This document shows positions 51,518-61,108 of a stretch of DNA of 64,000 nt, one piece after another. The notes beneath the pieces were generated by a model, which saw nothing but the letters and a program-made list of their open reading frames with translations, did not search any database and was not told where the DNA came from. A program made the position numbers and the translations under genes. Every line of letters starts with the position of its first letter. Positions within the stretch are counted from its first letter, which is position 1. Origin of the DNA: JALOOX01 sp964557955 (GTDB lineage: Bacteria; Desulfobacterota; Syntrophobacteria; Syntrophobacterales; Syntrophobacteraceae); assembly GCA_964557955.1 (NCBI GenBank), contig CAZLCS010000012.1, positions 52,447-116,446 on the forward strand, in the 5' to 3' direction.

Positions 51518-52543
51518 ATGGAGTACAATACACATTTCTATACTTCACTCCTGAATCAATCCAGAAAGAATTTCCTCTTCAGACCAATATTCGCATATAT
51601 ACATGTTACTATCATACTGACTCTTTCTCTGGAAATGAGTGGATGTGCTTCCGTTCCCATCGAGAAGATTCAGACTTATACCTTGGCTTATGAACAGGTC
51701 CGCCTTGGAGGAGACCTGGTTTATGATCAAATAGCTCCAGTGGTTAAGAAGGGAGCTGAAAGCACTGCTGGCTCCTCTGAGGACTGTACAACGACGGAGA
51801 ACGGATATCCAGATTGCTTCGACCCCGCTTTGGCGCTCAGTACCTCCGGTACACGAACAAACGAAGATATCTCCATAAGGGCGAGAAGGGTGGCCCTTGC
51901 AGCGGTAACACAGTACAATATGGTCCTTCTCGACCTTGCAAATGGGAAGACGGCTGCCGAAGCTCGACAGCGCATTGAACAACTCACAGAGTTCATTAAG
52001 GTTTTCAGCAGCATTGGCGCCGTAGCGAACCCCGGCGTTGCCGCTCTTGTGACTTCAGGAGCCCAGATTGCCGGACCTTTGGCCGAACGGCTGGAACGGG
52101 CACGGGCGAATGCCACCATTCGTAAATCTTTGATAGAGAGCAAGGGAGACATTCAGGGTCTTTATCAGCTCCTCATCGATGACACATCCAAGATCTATCG
52201 TATCTATGTCAGTTCCAAGGAAATGGCCATATCGGAGTTCGATGACCTTAGTAATAGAGCGCGCATCAACAGGAAGCCCGAACAGCAGGCCGCCTATGAA
52301 AAAGAGATTGCGGGAATCCAGGCTCAAATCAGAACCTTCCATGCAAGCCTCGGAGCGTATGTCAATGTTCTTCACAAGTGCTCCGCATCGTTGGACGACC
52401 TGGTCCAAACCGCCAGCAACCAGACCTTCTCTATCCGTGAGGCGACTGAGATAGCTCGTGAAACAGGGGAGCTGAGTGCAAAAGCTGAGGCATTCTTGAA
52501 CCTTATTCGCGCAGTCCGAAAGCCGCCCCTCGGTTCAGCCTAG
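51518..52543 (+). CDS. Putative lipoprotein, helical, unknown function
   Basis: A 341-residue protein. A hydrophobic segment (FAYIHVTIILTLSL) ends in MSGCAS, a plausible lipobox with Cys43, preceded by basic residues; this predicts lipid-anchored export. The mature part looks almost entirely helical, with EARQRIEQLTEFIKVFSSIG and a long C-terminal region (RKPEQQAAYEKEIAGIQAQI) that could form coiled coils. The ATG at 51518 follows GGAGGG. The next gene starts 35 bases downstream in the same direction, so the two are probably an operon. I recognise no family. Confidence 0.7.
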   Translation: MEYNTHFYTSLLNQSRKNFLFRPIFAYIHVTIILTLSLEMSGCASVPIEKIQTYTLAYEQVRLGGDLVYDQIAPVVKKGAESTAGSSEDCTTTENGYPDCFDPALALSTSGTRTNEDISIRARRVALAAVTQYNMVLLDLANGKTAAEARQRIEQLTEFIKVFSSIGAVANPGVAALVTSGAQIAGPLAERLERARANATIRKSLIESKGDIQGLYQLLIDDTSKIYRIYVSSKEMAISEFDDLSNRARINRKPEQQAAYEKEIAGIQAQIRTFHASLGAYVNVLHKCSASLDDLVQTASNQTFSIREATEIARETGELSAKAEAFLNLIRAVRKPPLGSA

Positions 52544-52578
52544 ATCACCCTCTGGTGGCCACATACAAGGAGGCGTAA

Positions 52579-54129
52579 ATGGCGACAGAGTTGACTCTCA
52601 AGAAGTTGTCGGAGATGCGGGCCAAGGCTCAAACAGAGGAAGAGCTCGACGCGATTAAGGAGATGGGCGATTTCATCTTGAAACAGCGACTTGCTGACGC
52701 CATCAATGATTTCGCGAGCAGCTCCATACAGTTCGTTGATGTGTCCGCGAGGATCTTGAATCACATCAAGGAGATTCAGTCCAAGACAAAGAAGAAAGCC
52801 CCCGGGCTCGAGGCCCTTTTCGATGAGTTTGCCGAGCTGCATCGGAAGATGCATGAATCCGCTGCCATGGGCAAAACGGAAGGACCGGACGCGCCCAGTC
52901 AGCCAACTGTAATCATTAACGATGAAGAGGACCTTGAACCCGCCAAAGAACCGGAACCTCTCACTCCTGGCCCTCGCCCCGAACCTCCCCTGGAGACACC
53001 CCGACCTCTCAGCAGCAAGAAATTTGAGGAGCTCGCAGACGAATATACGACTTTTTTTCTTAGATCCGTCATACGTCCCGAGCGAGAACATAAGGTTCGG
53101 GCTTACGCAGAGCAGGCCGGACGCTTCAAGTCACGCTATGACGCTGTTGCCAAGGATTTGAACATTCCCTGGTGGTTCATTGCCGGGGTCCACCTCCTGG
53201 AGTCTACATTCAACTTCAACACCCATTTGCACAATGGGGATCCTCTCTCGGGGAGGACGAAGCGCATCCCCAAAAACCGGCCTTCTTCCGGCAGTCCGCC
53301 GTTCACCTGGGAGGCCAGCGCCAAAGATGCCCTGAGACTGCAGAAACTCGCTGATCTCACCGACTGGTCCTTACCAAGAGCCCTTTGGCGATGGGAGCGG
53401 TATAATGGTTTTGGCTATCGATCTCGAGGCGTTCCAACACCCTATCTGTGGAGCTTTTCAACCATCTACAAGCGTGGCAAGTTCGTAGCGGACGGCGTGT
53501 TCTCAGAGACCGCAGTATCTGAGCAATGCGGTGCCGCAGTACTGCTCAAAGCGCTTCATGAGGCAGGTACAGTGGACCTGAAGCTGGACCTCGTCGCCGA
53601 CAACGAGTTGAATCAACCAGACTCGGATGGAGACGCTCAGAGAGTGGTGGATGGAAACCTACCCAATATCGATGACTCTGTTCCTGCCGGGCATCCCTTT
53701 GAAGCCTTTTTTGCCAGAAACCTCCCTCATATTAAACACTTCAAATGGCACGAATTCCTGGTCAAGGGCGGTTCCCATGCGGCCAACGGCCTGAATACGG
53801 ATCCTCCTGAGGAGCTGTGGCCCAATGTCGTCAGACTGGTCAATGTTCTCGACAAATTCCGAGAAGCAGTGGGTAAATCTGTCGTACTGACGAGCGTATA
53901 TCGCAGCAAGGCTTACAATCGAGCGATTGGCGGTGCAGAGCGGAGTCAGCACACGGCTTTTTGCGCCGCAGATTTCAAGATTCCCGGCTCGACCAACACG
54001 GGAGATTGGGCCAATAAGCTGAAATCGATGCGGAACCAGGGGGTTTTTGAAGGCGGGATTGGCATCTACAACACGTTTGTCCATGTGGATTGCCGTGGAT
54101 ATCGTGCAGACTGGGACAGAAGAAGCTAA
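52579..54129 (+). CDS. Two-domain peptidoglycan hydrolase: lysozyme-like domain plus M15 D-Ala-D-Ala carboxypeptidase-like domain
   Basis: A 516-residue protein. Residues 1-95 are helical, then a Pro/Glu-rich linker (about 100-150). Residues about 165-330 resemble a lysozyme-like fold (WWFIAGVHLLESTFNFNTHL with candidate catalytic Glu208, then HNGDPLSGRT, SPPFTWEASAKDAL and WERYNGFGYRSRGV). Residues about 395-515 match peptidase M15A: HFKWHEFLVKGGSHA, with zinc ligands likely His458 and Asp465 (SQHTAFCAAD) and His502 (FVHVD). No signal peptide is visible. AAGGAGG precedes the ATG. Catalysis is inferred from motifs. Possible roles are a phage-type lysin, a toxin, or a cell-wall enzyme working with the lipoprotein. 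Confidence 0.8.
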   Translation: MATELTLKKLSEMRAKAQTEEELDAIKEMGDFILKQRLADAINDFASSSIQFVDVSARILNHIKEIQSKTKKKAPGLEALFDEFAELHRKMHESAAMGKTEGPDAPSQPTVIINDEEDLEPAKEPEPLTPGPRPEPPLETPRPLSSKKFEELADEYTTFFLRSVIRPEREHKVRAYAEQAGRFKSRYDAVAKDLNIPWWFIAGVHLLESTFNFNTHLHNGDPLSGRTKRIPKNRPSSGSPPFTWEASAKDALRLQKLADLTDWSLPRALWRWERYNGFGYRSRGVPTPYLWSFSTIYKRGKFVADGVFSETAVSEQCGAAVLLKALHEAGTVDLKLDLVADNELNQPDSDGDAQRVVDGNLPNIDDSVPAGHPFEAFFARNLPHIKHFKWHEFLVKGGSHAANGLNTDPPEELWPNVVRLVNVLDKFREAVGKSVVLTSVYRSKAYNRAIGGAERSQHTAFCAADFKIPGSTNTGDWANKLKSMRNQGVFEGGIGIYNTFVHVDCRGYRADWDRRS

Positions 54130-54441
54130 CCTCTATCGAGCATGCCTGTTCTCGATCTGCATGGCGGGGCGGCAGTGAGTCCTTTTGAGATCGTTCCGGC
54201 CTAACGACTCAAGTAGCCGAACAGAGAATACGATCCGGGCCGGCGAACCGGTAGAACACCGGCTCGCTCTTCAACCAGTGCATGGGTTTGCCCTTGTAGA
54301 ACCTGGGCTCATGTTTCTCTGTGTCCATTGCACCCTGATTTTCCGGACCGGGGGGCATCGGGCGGCCTCGCCATCGAGAGGCAGCGGCGATCAGGCAACC
54401 GTCAGTGAACTCGATGCGAGCCTCAAGACTGGTCAGGCCCG
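54130..54441. other. Gene-free region after the hydrolase
   Basis: About 310 bases without a gene I can support. A minus-strand frame here (ending near 54209) has no ribosome binding site and no recognisable domain. Confidence 0.35.
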
Positions 54442-54621
54442 TCAGCAGGGCAATGCTTCCAGGCAGCATGCAGGGATTCCCACGAGTACCAGGGCAAGCA
54501 GGGGATTTGCGGCAGCAAAAGGCACGGTGACCCCGCAGGCCAGCGCAGAAACGCCGATGATCGTGCACAGTACACCTGACAGCTTGCTGTGGTATGTCTT
54601 GCTTCCCTCAGCGGGCTTCAT
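54442..54621 (-). CDS. Possible small membrane protein
   Basis: A 59-residue frame starting ATG at 54621, with two hydrophobic stretches (LCTIIGVSALACGVTVPFAA and NPLLALVLVGIPACCLEAL). A C-run/G-run hairpin lies just upstream instead of a clear ribosome binding site. Could be real or chance; the frame stays open much further upstream with unlikely composition. Confidence 0.3.
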   Translation of the reverse strand: MKPAEGSKTYHSKLSGVLCTIIGVSALACGVTVPFAAANPLLALVLVGIPACCLEALPC

Positions 54622-55130
54622 GAACCTGAACCCCCGTTTTTTGGGGGGCCGGAAAGTCGGGAAAGCACACCCGAGGCGACGGACAAAACCCCACACGGTA
54701 AAGAGAAGCCGCTCCTGGCTGCAGGCAGAGGAAATGAGCGCACCTGTGCTATAATGAGCCGGCCAACAAATTGAGTCTGTCAATTGCTCCAGATCCATGA
54801 GAAGCCACCATGGTAACTTCCTGCACAGGACGAAGCGGCAGGGGTACTCCACCGGTCCCATGTCCGCATGATCTGCAGGCCCGGGCTCTGCAACCGGACT
54901 CTCATCACCTGATCTTTTCGGGGGAGACAGATCATAAATACCGGATTTTTGCCCCTTTGCTTTTGACGTTTTATGCCGGTCGTGTTGTGTGGTCCTTTGA
55001 CATTGACAGTCTGGAAGGCCACCGTTAAGCTGGTTGCAATCCTTTATCCTTCCCAATGATAAAGGCGAATGAAGAGCAGGCGACAGCAGACGCACCCCCC
55101 TCGGGAGGCGGCAATGCTGTTTGTCTGAAA
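54622..55130. other. Gene-free region
   Basis: About 500 bases with no recognised gene, RNA or element, ending at the dispersed repeat at 55131. Confidence 0.35.
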
Positions 55131-55181
55131 AGTGGACTCCCTTTTCATCCTTCGTTGTGGGCGCAAGCCCATGGGGGTTGA
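55131..55181 (-). repeat. 51-bp dispersed repeat, copy 2
   Basis: Inverted copy of 46044-46094 with two mismatches. Here there is no transposase remnant beside it, so it may be a solo element end. Confidence 0.85.
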
Positions 55182-55197
55182 ATTAAGGGGGTGGCAC

Positions 55198-55305
55198 GGG
55201 CCAAGCGAAGCTTGCCCGTGAGCAGAGGAGCTCGCATGGGCATGCTCCGCTTAACCCATGGCACCCGACCCCGACCGGGCAGATGAGCTTCATTCAACAG
55301 CATTG
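55198..55305 (-). repeat. Intergenic repeat X, copy 1
   Basis: About 108 bases whose reverse complement closely matches 63765-63866 near the end of the window. It contains a hairpin ACGGG-C-CAAGC-GAA-GCTTG-CCCGT. It lies upstream of the M6 protease gene. Confidence 0.8.
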
Positions 55306-55652
55306 TCGGGAGGCGGGGACGGAACGTGACGGCTCTCCATTGACGGCGAGTCGACCGTGGCCGACGGGCCGTCGGCATAGAGTGTTTTGCCCAAACGTCT
55401 TCCGTGGGATCTCGCAAATGGGATCTACGAAGGCTGAGACCGGGGACGGTAAGGATCCGGACAGCAAGAAACCGAAAGCATCTCCATAGAAGCGAGAGCA
55501 TGAAGAAGGCGTGCCAGCCATTGAGCGGCTGTCTGGGGTCTTTTCAAGAAAGGTTTCCTGCCATGGCTCCAGGTCTGGTGAGCAGCCCGACACTTGCAGG
55601 CAATACATGCACCAAGGCGAGACCGTTCACAAGGTGCCTGTTGTGCGAGCCT

Positions 55653-58600
55653 ATGTTCATTCTGACAGCTGTGCTCTGGCTCCTGTTTTCATCAGTATCC
55701 TCATATGCCGCCCCATTCTCCAGGTATTTTCTGTTTACACAGCCTGGTGGCGCTCAACTCACTCTATGGGGAGAAGGTGATGAATTCCAAGCCGTTTTCG
55801 AAACGACTAACGGCTATACCGTAGTCTTCGATCCAGAAGAAAGAGCCTACTTCTATGCGGTGCGCTCCGCCGACGGCAGTCTCATATCGTCGGGCGTGCC
55901 GGCCCACGAGCGGGTCCCGCTGGGCCTTGCCCGGCACCTCCGGATGGATCGCGAAGCTGCGGCTGCCGCTGCTCGAGCTCTCCGGGAGCGATGGGACAGG
56001 GAAACGGGGCTCTCCCAGCGCTGGTCCGGACGTAAGTCACAGACCCTGGGCACACCCATGGTGCCTGACGATGCCGGCTTCCTTCCGGCGCCTCCTGATG
56101 CGACGACAACCGGCACGAAGGTGGGTTTGACCCTGCTGATTGACTTTTCTGACGCGCCCGCCACCATCAATCAATCAGAAATTGAGAACTTTCTTAATGG
56201 GGATTCCTATACAGGCTTTGGAAATAATGGTTCTGTAAAAGAGTACTTCCGTGACGTTTCCGGTTCTCGCTTGACGTATACGAATGTCGTGACCATTTAC
56301 GTCCGCATGGAAAAGCCGAAGAGTTATTATAATGACACATCCAGCGCTTGCGGTACCCAGGGACGATTGCTCATCAATGATGCCCTGGCCATTTTGCAGG
56401 CCAGGAGCGACTACAACAGCCATATTCTGCCGACCTTCAGTTCTCTCACAACGGATGGGTCCGGCGAGGTGGTTGCCTTCAACGTCTTTTTCGCCGGATT
56501 GGACAGTGGTGTGTGGTCTTACGGGCTTTGGCCTCATTCCAGCGCACTGGCGAGCCGCGTAAGTCTCGGTGATGGCAAGTCAGTGAGAAGGTACCAGGTT
56601 ACCAACATCGGGACTGCTCTGGAGCTCGGAACCTTCTGTCATGAGAACGGTCACATGCTCTGTGATTTCCCGGATGTTTACGACTACGATTATGACTCGA
56701 CTGGAGGAGCTGGAAGGTTCTGCCTCATGGGCTACGGCTGCTTCGGCACCAATCCCGCTCAGGTGAACGCCTACCTGAAGCTCGCTGCCGGATGGGCCAC
56801 GGTCGTTGATCTGGACAGCACCTCCTACCTGACCGGAACACTCGCAGCCGCGCCAGACGAGGGGTTTGATCAATTCTACCGCTACCAGCGACCTGGGGTG
56901 GCAACGGAGTATTTCCTGCTCGAAAACCGTCAGAAGACGGGCAGGGATGCCTCTCTGCCAGCGGCTGGGATTGCCGTCTGGCACATAGATGAACTGGGAA
57001 ATCATAACAATCAGAACCTCGAACCGAACGCTTTTCATTGGAACTACGAAGTCACGCTGGTTCAAGCGGACAATAAGTGGCATTTCCAGAACAACGTGAA
57101 CCGCGGCGATGCGCAGGACCTTTACTACCAGGGAAACCCCGCCGCCGCCTATACCAACCGACTGGACGATTCGAGCAGCCCGCATACGCATTGGTGGGAC
57201 GGCTCGCCGTCATGGATGAACCTGCATGATTTCAGTGTTCCCGGGGCTTATATGACCTGCGAGATCGGAGACAGTGTTCCGCCCGCGGGATCTCTCATGG
57301 TCACCATTTTGCCCCAGGGAGCCGTCGACGCCGGCGCCCAGTGGAGGCTGGATGGAGGAGAGTGGCGGGATAGCGGAGTAGCCATTTCAAACGTCCCCGT
57401 TGGCGCGCATACCGTTGAATTCAAGGAGGTCCCGGGCTGGGACAAACCGCCAGGTCAAAGCGCGATTATCAACAAAGACCAGACTACATATACCAGCGCC
57501 TTCTATGAGCAGCAGAGAGGAGCTCTCAGAGTCATCATCGGTCCCCAGGGAGCCGTCAATGTCGGCGCCCAGTGGAGGCTGGATGAGGGAGACTGGCGGT
57601 ATAGCGGGAGCACTGTTTCAAACATCCCCGTCGGCGCTCATAACGTTGAATTCAATGTTGTCCCGGGCTGGGACAAGCCGCCAGATCAAAGCGTGACCAT
57701 ACTCAAAGACCAGACCACATCGGCCAATGGCTTCTATGTGCAGCAGTTGGGGGCCCTTACGGTCGCCATCAGTCCCCAGGGAGCCGTCGATGCCGGCGCC
57801 CAGTGGAGACTGGACGGAGGAGCCTGGCGGAACAGCGGAGTTGCCGTTTCCAGTATCCCCGTCGGCGCTCACACCGTTGAATTCAAGGATGTAGCCGGCT
57901 GGGACAAACCCGCAGATCAAACCGTGACCATTGTCAAGGACCAGACCACATCGGCCGATGGCTTTTATGAACAGCAGATGGGAGCCCTTACAGTCACCAT
58001 CAGCCCCCAGGGAGCTGTCGACGCCGGCGCCCAGTGGAGGCTGAATGGCGGGGCCTGGTGGGACAGCGGAGTCGCCCTTTCAAATATCCCCGTTGGCGCT
58101 CATGATGTAGAGTTCAAGGAAATCAGCGGCTGGACAAAGCCTGAAAACCAGACCGTTACAATATTCCATAGCCAGACCACTTCGACTGCCGGAGCCTATC
58201 TGCTCAAAACAGGGTTCCTGGTGGTGACGCTTTCTCCTCAGGATGTGGTCGGCCTGGGGGCTCAGTGGAGGGTTGACGGCGGACCCTGGCGGAACAGCGG
58301 AGAAACAGTCCCATCCCTGGAGCCCGGTCTGCACAAGGTCGACTGCAAACCTGTCGATGGATGGGACAGTCCTGAAAGCCGATACGTTGCCGTCTCCGCC
58401 GGGGCGGTCAGTCAGCTTGCCCTTGTTTATTCCATGGCGCTACCCCAAACCGGTCCGGTCGTGACGATCTCTGCTCTTGAAAGTCAGATCCTGGAATCAT
58501 CGCGAATCGCCGCTGCGTTCAGGGTCTGCCGAGCCGGAGACATCGCCGGCGCCCTGACTGTCGCTTATGCCGCAGGAGGAAGCGCCACAAACGGCATCGA

Positions 58601-59123
58601 TTACAGCAGACTGAGCGGATCCGTGAAGATCCCGGCGAATGCCGGTTGTGCGGATGTCCTGTTGAAACCCAGGAACGACAGGAACTTTGAGGGCAATGAA
58701 ACGGTCGTGGTGAACCTGGTTGACCGCACGGGTTATCGGGTTGGCGACTCTGCTTCTGCTGTCATAGAGATCATTGACGATGAACAGCCCCCTCCTGTCG
58801 TGACCATAGAGGCGACGGTTCCCACAGCCTTTGAGGAAGGCCCTTCTCCCGGGCAGTTCACCATCACGAGGACGGGCGGCGTAGAGAAACCGCTTGCAGT
58901 GAAATGCAAGGTTTCAGGCACCGCCAGGAATGGGTCTGATTATGAGAGACTCAGGGGGTTCGCAATCCCTGCCGGGCAGACTACACTGGCTGTCATGGTC
59001 CTGCCGAAAGACGACGCTGCAGCGGAAACCGAAGAGACGGTCACGGTCACCATTTCGGCAAACCGCACCTATCGAGTTGGTGCATCCGGTTCCGCCACCG
59101 TGACGATCGTTGACAATGATTAG
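55653..59123 (+). CDS. Secreted M6-type metalloprotease with five 77-residue repeats and two Calx-beta domains
   Basis: A 1156-residue exported protein. A signal peptide (MFILTAVLWLLFSSVSSYAA) is followed by a protease domain of the immune-inhibitor-A/M6 class: the zinc motif HENGH is at residues 330-334, with VKEYFRDVSGSRL and FCLMGYGCFG typical of the family, and a likely third ligand nearby. Five tandem 77-residue repeats (about 546-930) each carry GAVDAGAQWRLDGG-like and PVGAHTVEFKEVPGW-like motifs, similar to PEGA-type domains. Two Calx-beta domains follow (NGIDYSRLSGSVKIPA and NGSDYERLRGFAIPA). The upstream ATG 55500 has a ribosome site but would bury the signal. The gene ends convergent with the HDOD gene. 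Confidence 0.85.
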   Translation: MFILTAVLWLLFSSVSSYAAPFSRYFLFTQPGGAQLTLWGEGDEFQAVFETTNGYTVVFDPEERAYFYAVRSADGSLISSGVPAHERVPLGLARHLRMDREAAAAAARALRERWDRETGLSQRWSGRKSQTLGTPMVPDDAGFLPAPPDATTTGTKVGLTLLIDFSDAPATINQSEIENFLNGDSYTGFGNNGSVKEYFRDVSGSRLTYTNVVTIYVRMEKPKSYYNDTSSACGTQGRLLINDALAILQARSDYNSHILPTFSSLTTDGSGEVVAFNVFFAGLDSGVWSYGLWPHSSALASRVSLGDGKSVRRYQVTNIGTALELGTFCHENGHMLCDFPDVYDYDYDSTGGAGRFCLMGYGCFGTNPAQVNAYLKLAAGWATVVDLDSTSYLTGTLAAAPDEGFDQFYRYQRPGVATEYFLLENRQKTGRDASLPAAGIAVWHIDELGNHNNQNLEPNAFHWNYEVTLVQADNKWHFQNNVNRGDAQDLYYQGNPAAAYTNRLDDSSSPHTHWWDGSPSWMNLHDFSVPGAYMTCEIGDSVPPAGSLMVTILPQGAVDAGAQWRLDGGEWRDSGVAISNVPVGAHTVEFKEVPGWDKPPGQSAIINKDQTTYTSAFYEQQRGALRVIIGPQGAVNVGAQWRLDEGDWRYSGSTVSNIPVGAHNVEFNVVPGWDKPPDQSVTILKDQTTSANGFYVQQLGALTVAISPQGAVDAGAQWRLDGGAWRNSGVAVSSIPVGAHTVEFKDVAGWDKPADQTVTIVKDQTTSADGFYEQQMGALTVTISPQGAVDAGAQWRLNGGAWWDSGVALSNIPVGAHDVEFKEISGWTKPENQTVTIFHSQTTSTAGAYLLKTGFLVVTLSPQDVVGLGAQWRVDGGPWRNSGETVPSLEPGLHKVDCKPVDGWDSPESRYVAVSAGAVSQLALVYSMALPQTGPVVTISALESQILESSRIAAAFRVCRAGDIAGALTVAYAAGGSATNGIDYSRLSGSVKIPANAGCADVLLKPRNDRNFEGNETVVVNLVDRTGYRVGDSASAVIEIIDDEQPPPVVTIEATVPTAFEEGPSPGQFTITRTGGVEKPLAVKCKVSGTARNGSDYERLRGFAIPAGQTTLAVMVLPKDDAAAETEETVTVTISANRTYRVGASGSATVTIVDND
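57288..58442 (+). repeat. Five tandem 231-bp coding repeats
   Basis: Unit starts at 57288, 57519, 57750, 57981 and 58212 are exactly 231 bases (77 codons) apart, each beginning at the Gly of a G-x-L-x-V-x-I-x-P-Q motif. Units 1-4 are very similar at DNA level; unit 5 is more diverged. Confidence 0.95.
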
Positions 59124-59200
59124 GAGGCTGCAGGAAGTCACTGAGTACACCTCCCCAGAAAAAGATGTCCATTTCGCCGCTAGTCATGCAGCAATCTTTA

Positions 59201-59294
59201 AGCCGGCATCCAGCTCTTTTGTGGATTCCGGTCAAAAGACTGCCGGAATGACGACTCGAGAGGTGGACACTCTATTGTGTTGGCCTGTACTGAG
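59201..59294 (-). repeat. Intergenic repeat Y, copy 1
   Basis: 94 bases whose reverse complement matches 63865-63958. Contains an inner hairpin ATTCCGG...CCGGAAT. It lies between the convergent protease and HDOD genes. Confidence 0.82.
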
Positions 59295-59298
59295 TGTC

Positions 59299-60636
59299 TC
59301 AAATGGAGAAGAAGACCTGCACCTCAATGGGCATCTTGTTTGTGTTGGCTCTCAGTTCCGGAAGCAGCCAGAGCCGGACCAGTTGCTCCAGGGTCATATC
59401 CTCAAAACCTATGAAAGATATGTAAGCCTGAGTCAGTGGGTCCGGAGGCAGGCCACTATTATTGATGAACGAGCAGATGCGATGGCTGACGTACAGATAG
59501 GCTACGTAATGCCTGATATCGGCATCAAATTCGTTCGGAAGCGTGAAATCACATTGCTCTTGAAGCTCAACAGCCTTGTAGATCGGCTCGGGTAACTCCC
59601 ACTTTGCGAGAAGCATCGAGCCGAGCTTTGGTCCACTCAATTGATCGACCAGAACATCCAAGCCTTTATGCTTCTCCTGGATGAGGGATTTGAAGAGCTC
59701 CCCAACATCGTGAAGGATTCCGATGGTGGAGACGACAGGCGACATCCTTTTGTCTCTTCGTGCGCTGAGGAGTCCGGCCACATTTGAAATGATAATGGAA
59801 TGGCTGCAAATATCGGACAGAAGGCTGGATTTGCCGCCAATCCCCTGGAGGCTCGAAGATATAATGATTTGAAAAATTTGACCGAGACCCAGGTAGAGCA
59901 CTGCATAGTTTACATCAGAAACCTTCTTGTGCAATCCATGATAGGATGAGTTGACAATCTTCAGGACCTCGGTCGCCAGAGATGGATTATTCTTAATATA
60001 TTCAATAATCTCAGCATTTGAGATCGAGCTTGATAGTGACAATCCGATGAATTTCTGGGTAATTGTTGGGAGACTTACCACTTCATCCATGGCAGCTCTA
60101 ATAAAGTTCGAGCTTTCATACTGATTAAGGACCAAAAGGTGCTTATGTCTGAAAGATGATCTGACATAGCTATCGATTCGATTATTGAATAACTCTAAAT
60201 TATCAATATAACCTTTTACTTGTCTTACGAGCTCCTTGACCTCTTTATCTATCTCAGACTTGATTCGTGTATCAACTGATTTTATGGAAATGTTCGACAG
60301 GTATGCAAGCTTGAATCCATCACGACTCTTTAGCGACAGAGAGTGATGTCCTGAAGCGGAAATCATCAATGTAGATATCCACTCACCTTCCTTCATGGGC
60401 TTGATATCAATCTGGTCGTTGAGCCGAAGAGTTGGATAACCTGTTGTTATCACATAATAACCTTCAGGATCTGACTTTATCTCAAATATTTCCGAAGGCT
60501 TGACACTGATGACCTTGCCGAGGTTGTAGAGAGTATGCCGGTCATAATCCACAGAATGCCCTTTGCTTCCGACTCCATCAGCAGCAGGCGGTTCCTTGCC
60601 TGGCTCAGTCGATCGTCTTTTGAAAAACCAGAGCAT
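59299..60636 (-). CDS. HDOD-domain signalling protein
   Basis: A 445-residue cytosolic protein. Residues about 30-150 form a beta-rich region of unknown type (NLGKVISVKPSEIFEIKS, LSLKSRDGFKLAYLSNISI). After a helical linker an HDOD domain spans about 190-385: SLPTITQKFIGL, IEYIKNNPSLATEVLKIVNSS, NYAVLYLGLGQIFQI and GILHDVGELF. HDOD domains are relatives of HD-GYP domains without the full metal site and act in regulation of signalling, motility or stress. The ATG at 60636 follows GGGGG. It is divergent from the HAF-repeat gene and shares its upstream region. Confidence 0.85.
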   Translation of the reverse strand: MLWFFKRRSTEPGKEPPAADGVGSKGHSVDYDRHTLYNLGKVISVKPSEIFEIKSDPEGYYVITTGYPTLRLNDQIDIKPMKEGEWISTLMISASGHHSLSLKSRDGFKLAYLSNISIKSVDTRIKSEIDKEVKELVRQVKGYIDNLELFNNRIDSYVRSSFRHKHLLVLNQYESSNFIRAAMDEVVSLPTITQKFIGLSLSSSISNAEIIEYIKNNPSLATEVLKIVNSSYHGLHKKVSDVNYAVLYLGLGQIFQIIISSSLQGIGGKSSLLSDICSHSIIISNVAGLLSARRDKRMSPVVSTIGILHDVGELFKSLIQEKHKGLDVLVDQLSGPKLGSMLLAKWELPEPIYKAVELQEQCDFTLPNEFDADIRHYVAYLYVSHRICSFINNSGLPPDPLTQAYISFIGFEDMTLEQLVRLWLLPELRANTNKMPIEVQVFFSI

Positions 60637-60951
60637 AAGGCATCCCCCAGGTCTCTGCTGAAGAAGATCTGGATAAAGGATTCCGGGATGGCAGGCCATC
60701 CAAAGGGCCAAGGTTCCGAGAGAAACCCAAAGGCAACCCTCCACCCATGTTGAGAAGATTGAACCTCTTTTGGTTTTGGATTACATGAATGCGCTCTTCT
60801 CGTCAATTCATTCTTCGGGCTAAATAGAATCCCACCCTTCACTAGGGCCATCCTGCCATGACAGGCACCTCATCCAGCCTCCTTCATTACTGGCCCTGCT
60901 TGTGTTGGCGCTCCTTGTGTTGGCATCAAATAGTGTGCTGGCAACTCCTTG
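60637..60951. other. Divergent intergenic region, HDOD side
   Basis: About 315 bases with no gene. It should hold the promoter of the HDOD gene, which I could not pinpoint. Confidence 0.4.
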
Positions 60952-60980
60952 TTGACAACCCGGGACGACTTGGCTAGCAT
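60952..60980 (+). promoter_or_regulatory. Promoter of the HAF-repeat protein gene
   Basis: A consensus TTGACA (60952-60957) and TAGCAT (60975-60980) are exactly 17 bases apart. Transcription would start near 60987, giving a leader of about 180 bases containing the riboswitch-like element. Confidence 0.65.
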
Positions 60981-61023
60981 GATTATCATTTTTTCTTCTT
61001 CTAAACGGGGCCTTGGAGTAAAA

Positions 61024-61108
61024 CGTCAGCGAACGCCAAACTCAGTGTGAGGCGGTGACGGAAAGCTATATGGCTCCGGCTTGTTCGAGATACAGGGGTT
61101 GCCTGACC
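61024..61108 (+). ncRNA. GEMM-I-like (cyclic dinucleotide) riboswitch candidate
   Basis: A closing stem GTCAG (61025-61029) / CTGAC (61103-61107) brackets features in the order expected of GEMM-I RNAs: GCCAAACTC, a small hairpin, GTGACGGAAAGC, a second hairpin region and GGGGTTGCC. This parallels c-di-GMP/cGAMP riboswitch sequences (CAAAC, GACGCAAAGC, GGGTTGCC). The first hairpin lacks a clear GNRA loop, which lowers confidence. It sits 60 bases upstream of the HAF gene start. Confidence 0.6.

Noticed and set aside
55340..55500. A second GEMM-like riboswitch before the M6 protease gene
   Set aside because: CCCAAAC and CGCAAA occur at suggestive spacing, but no closing stem and no GGGTTGCC-like 3' part were found.
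57288..58442. A CRISPR-like array
   Set aside because: The 231-bp periodicity is in-frame protein repeats without spacers; no CRISPR array or cas gene is seen anywhere in the window.
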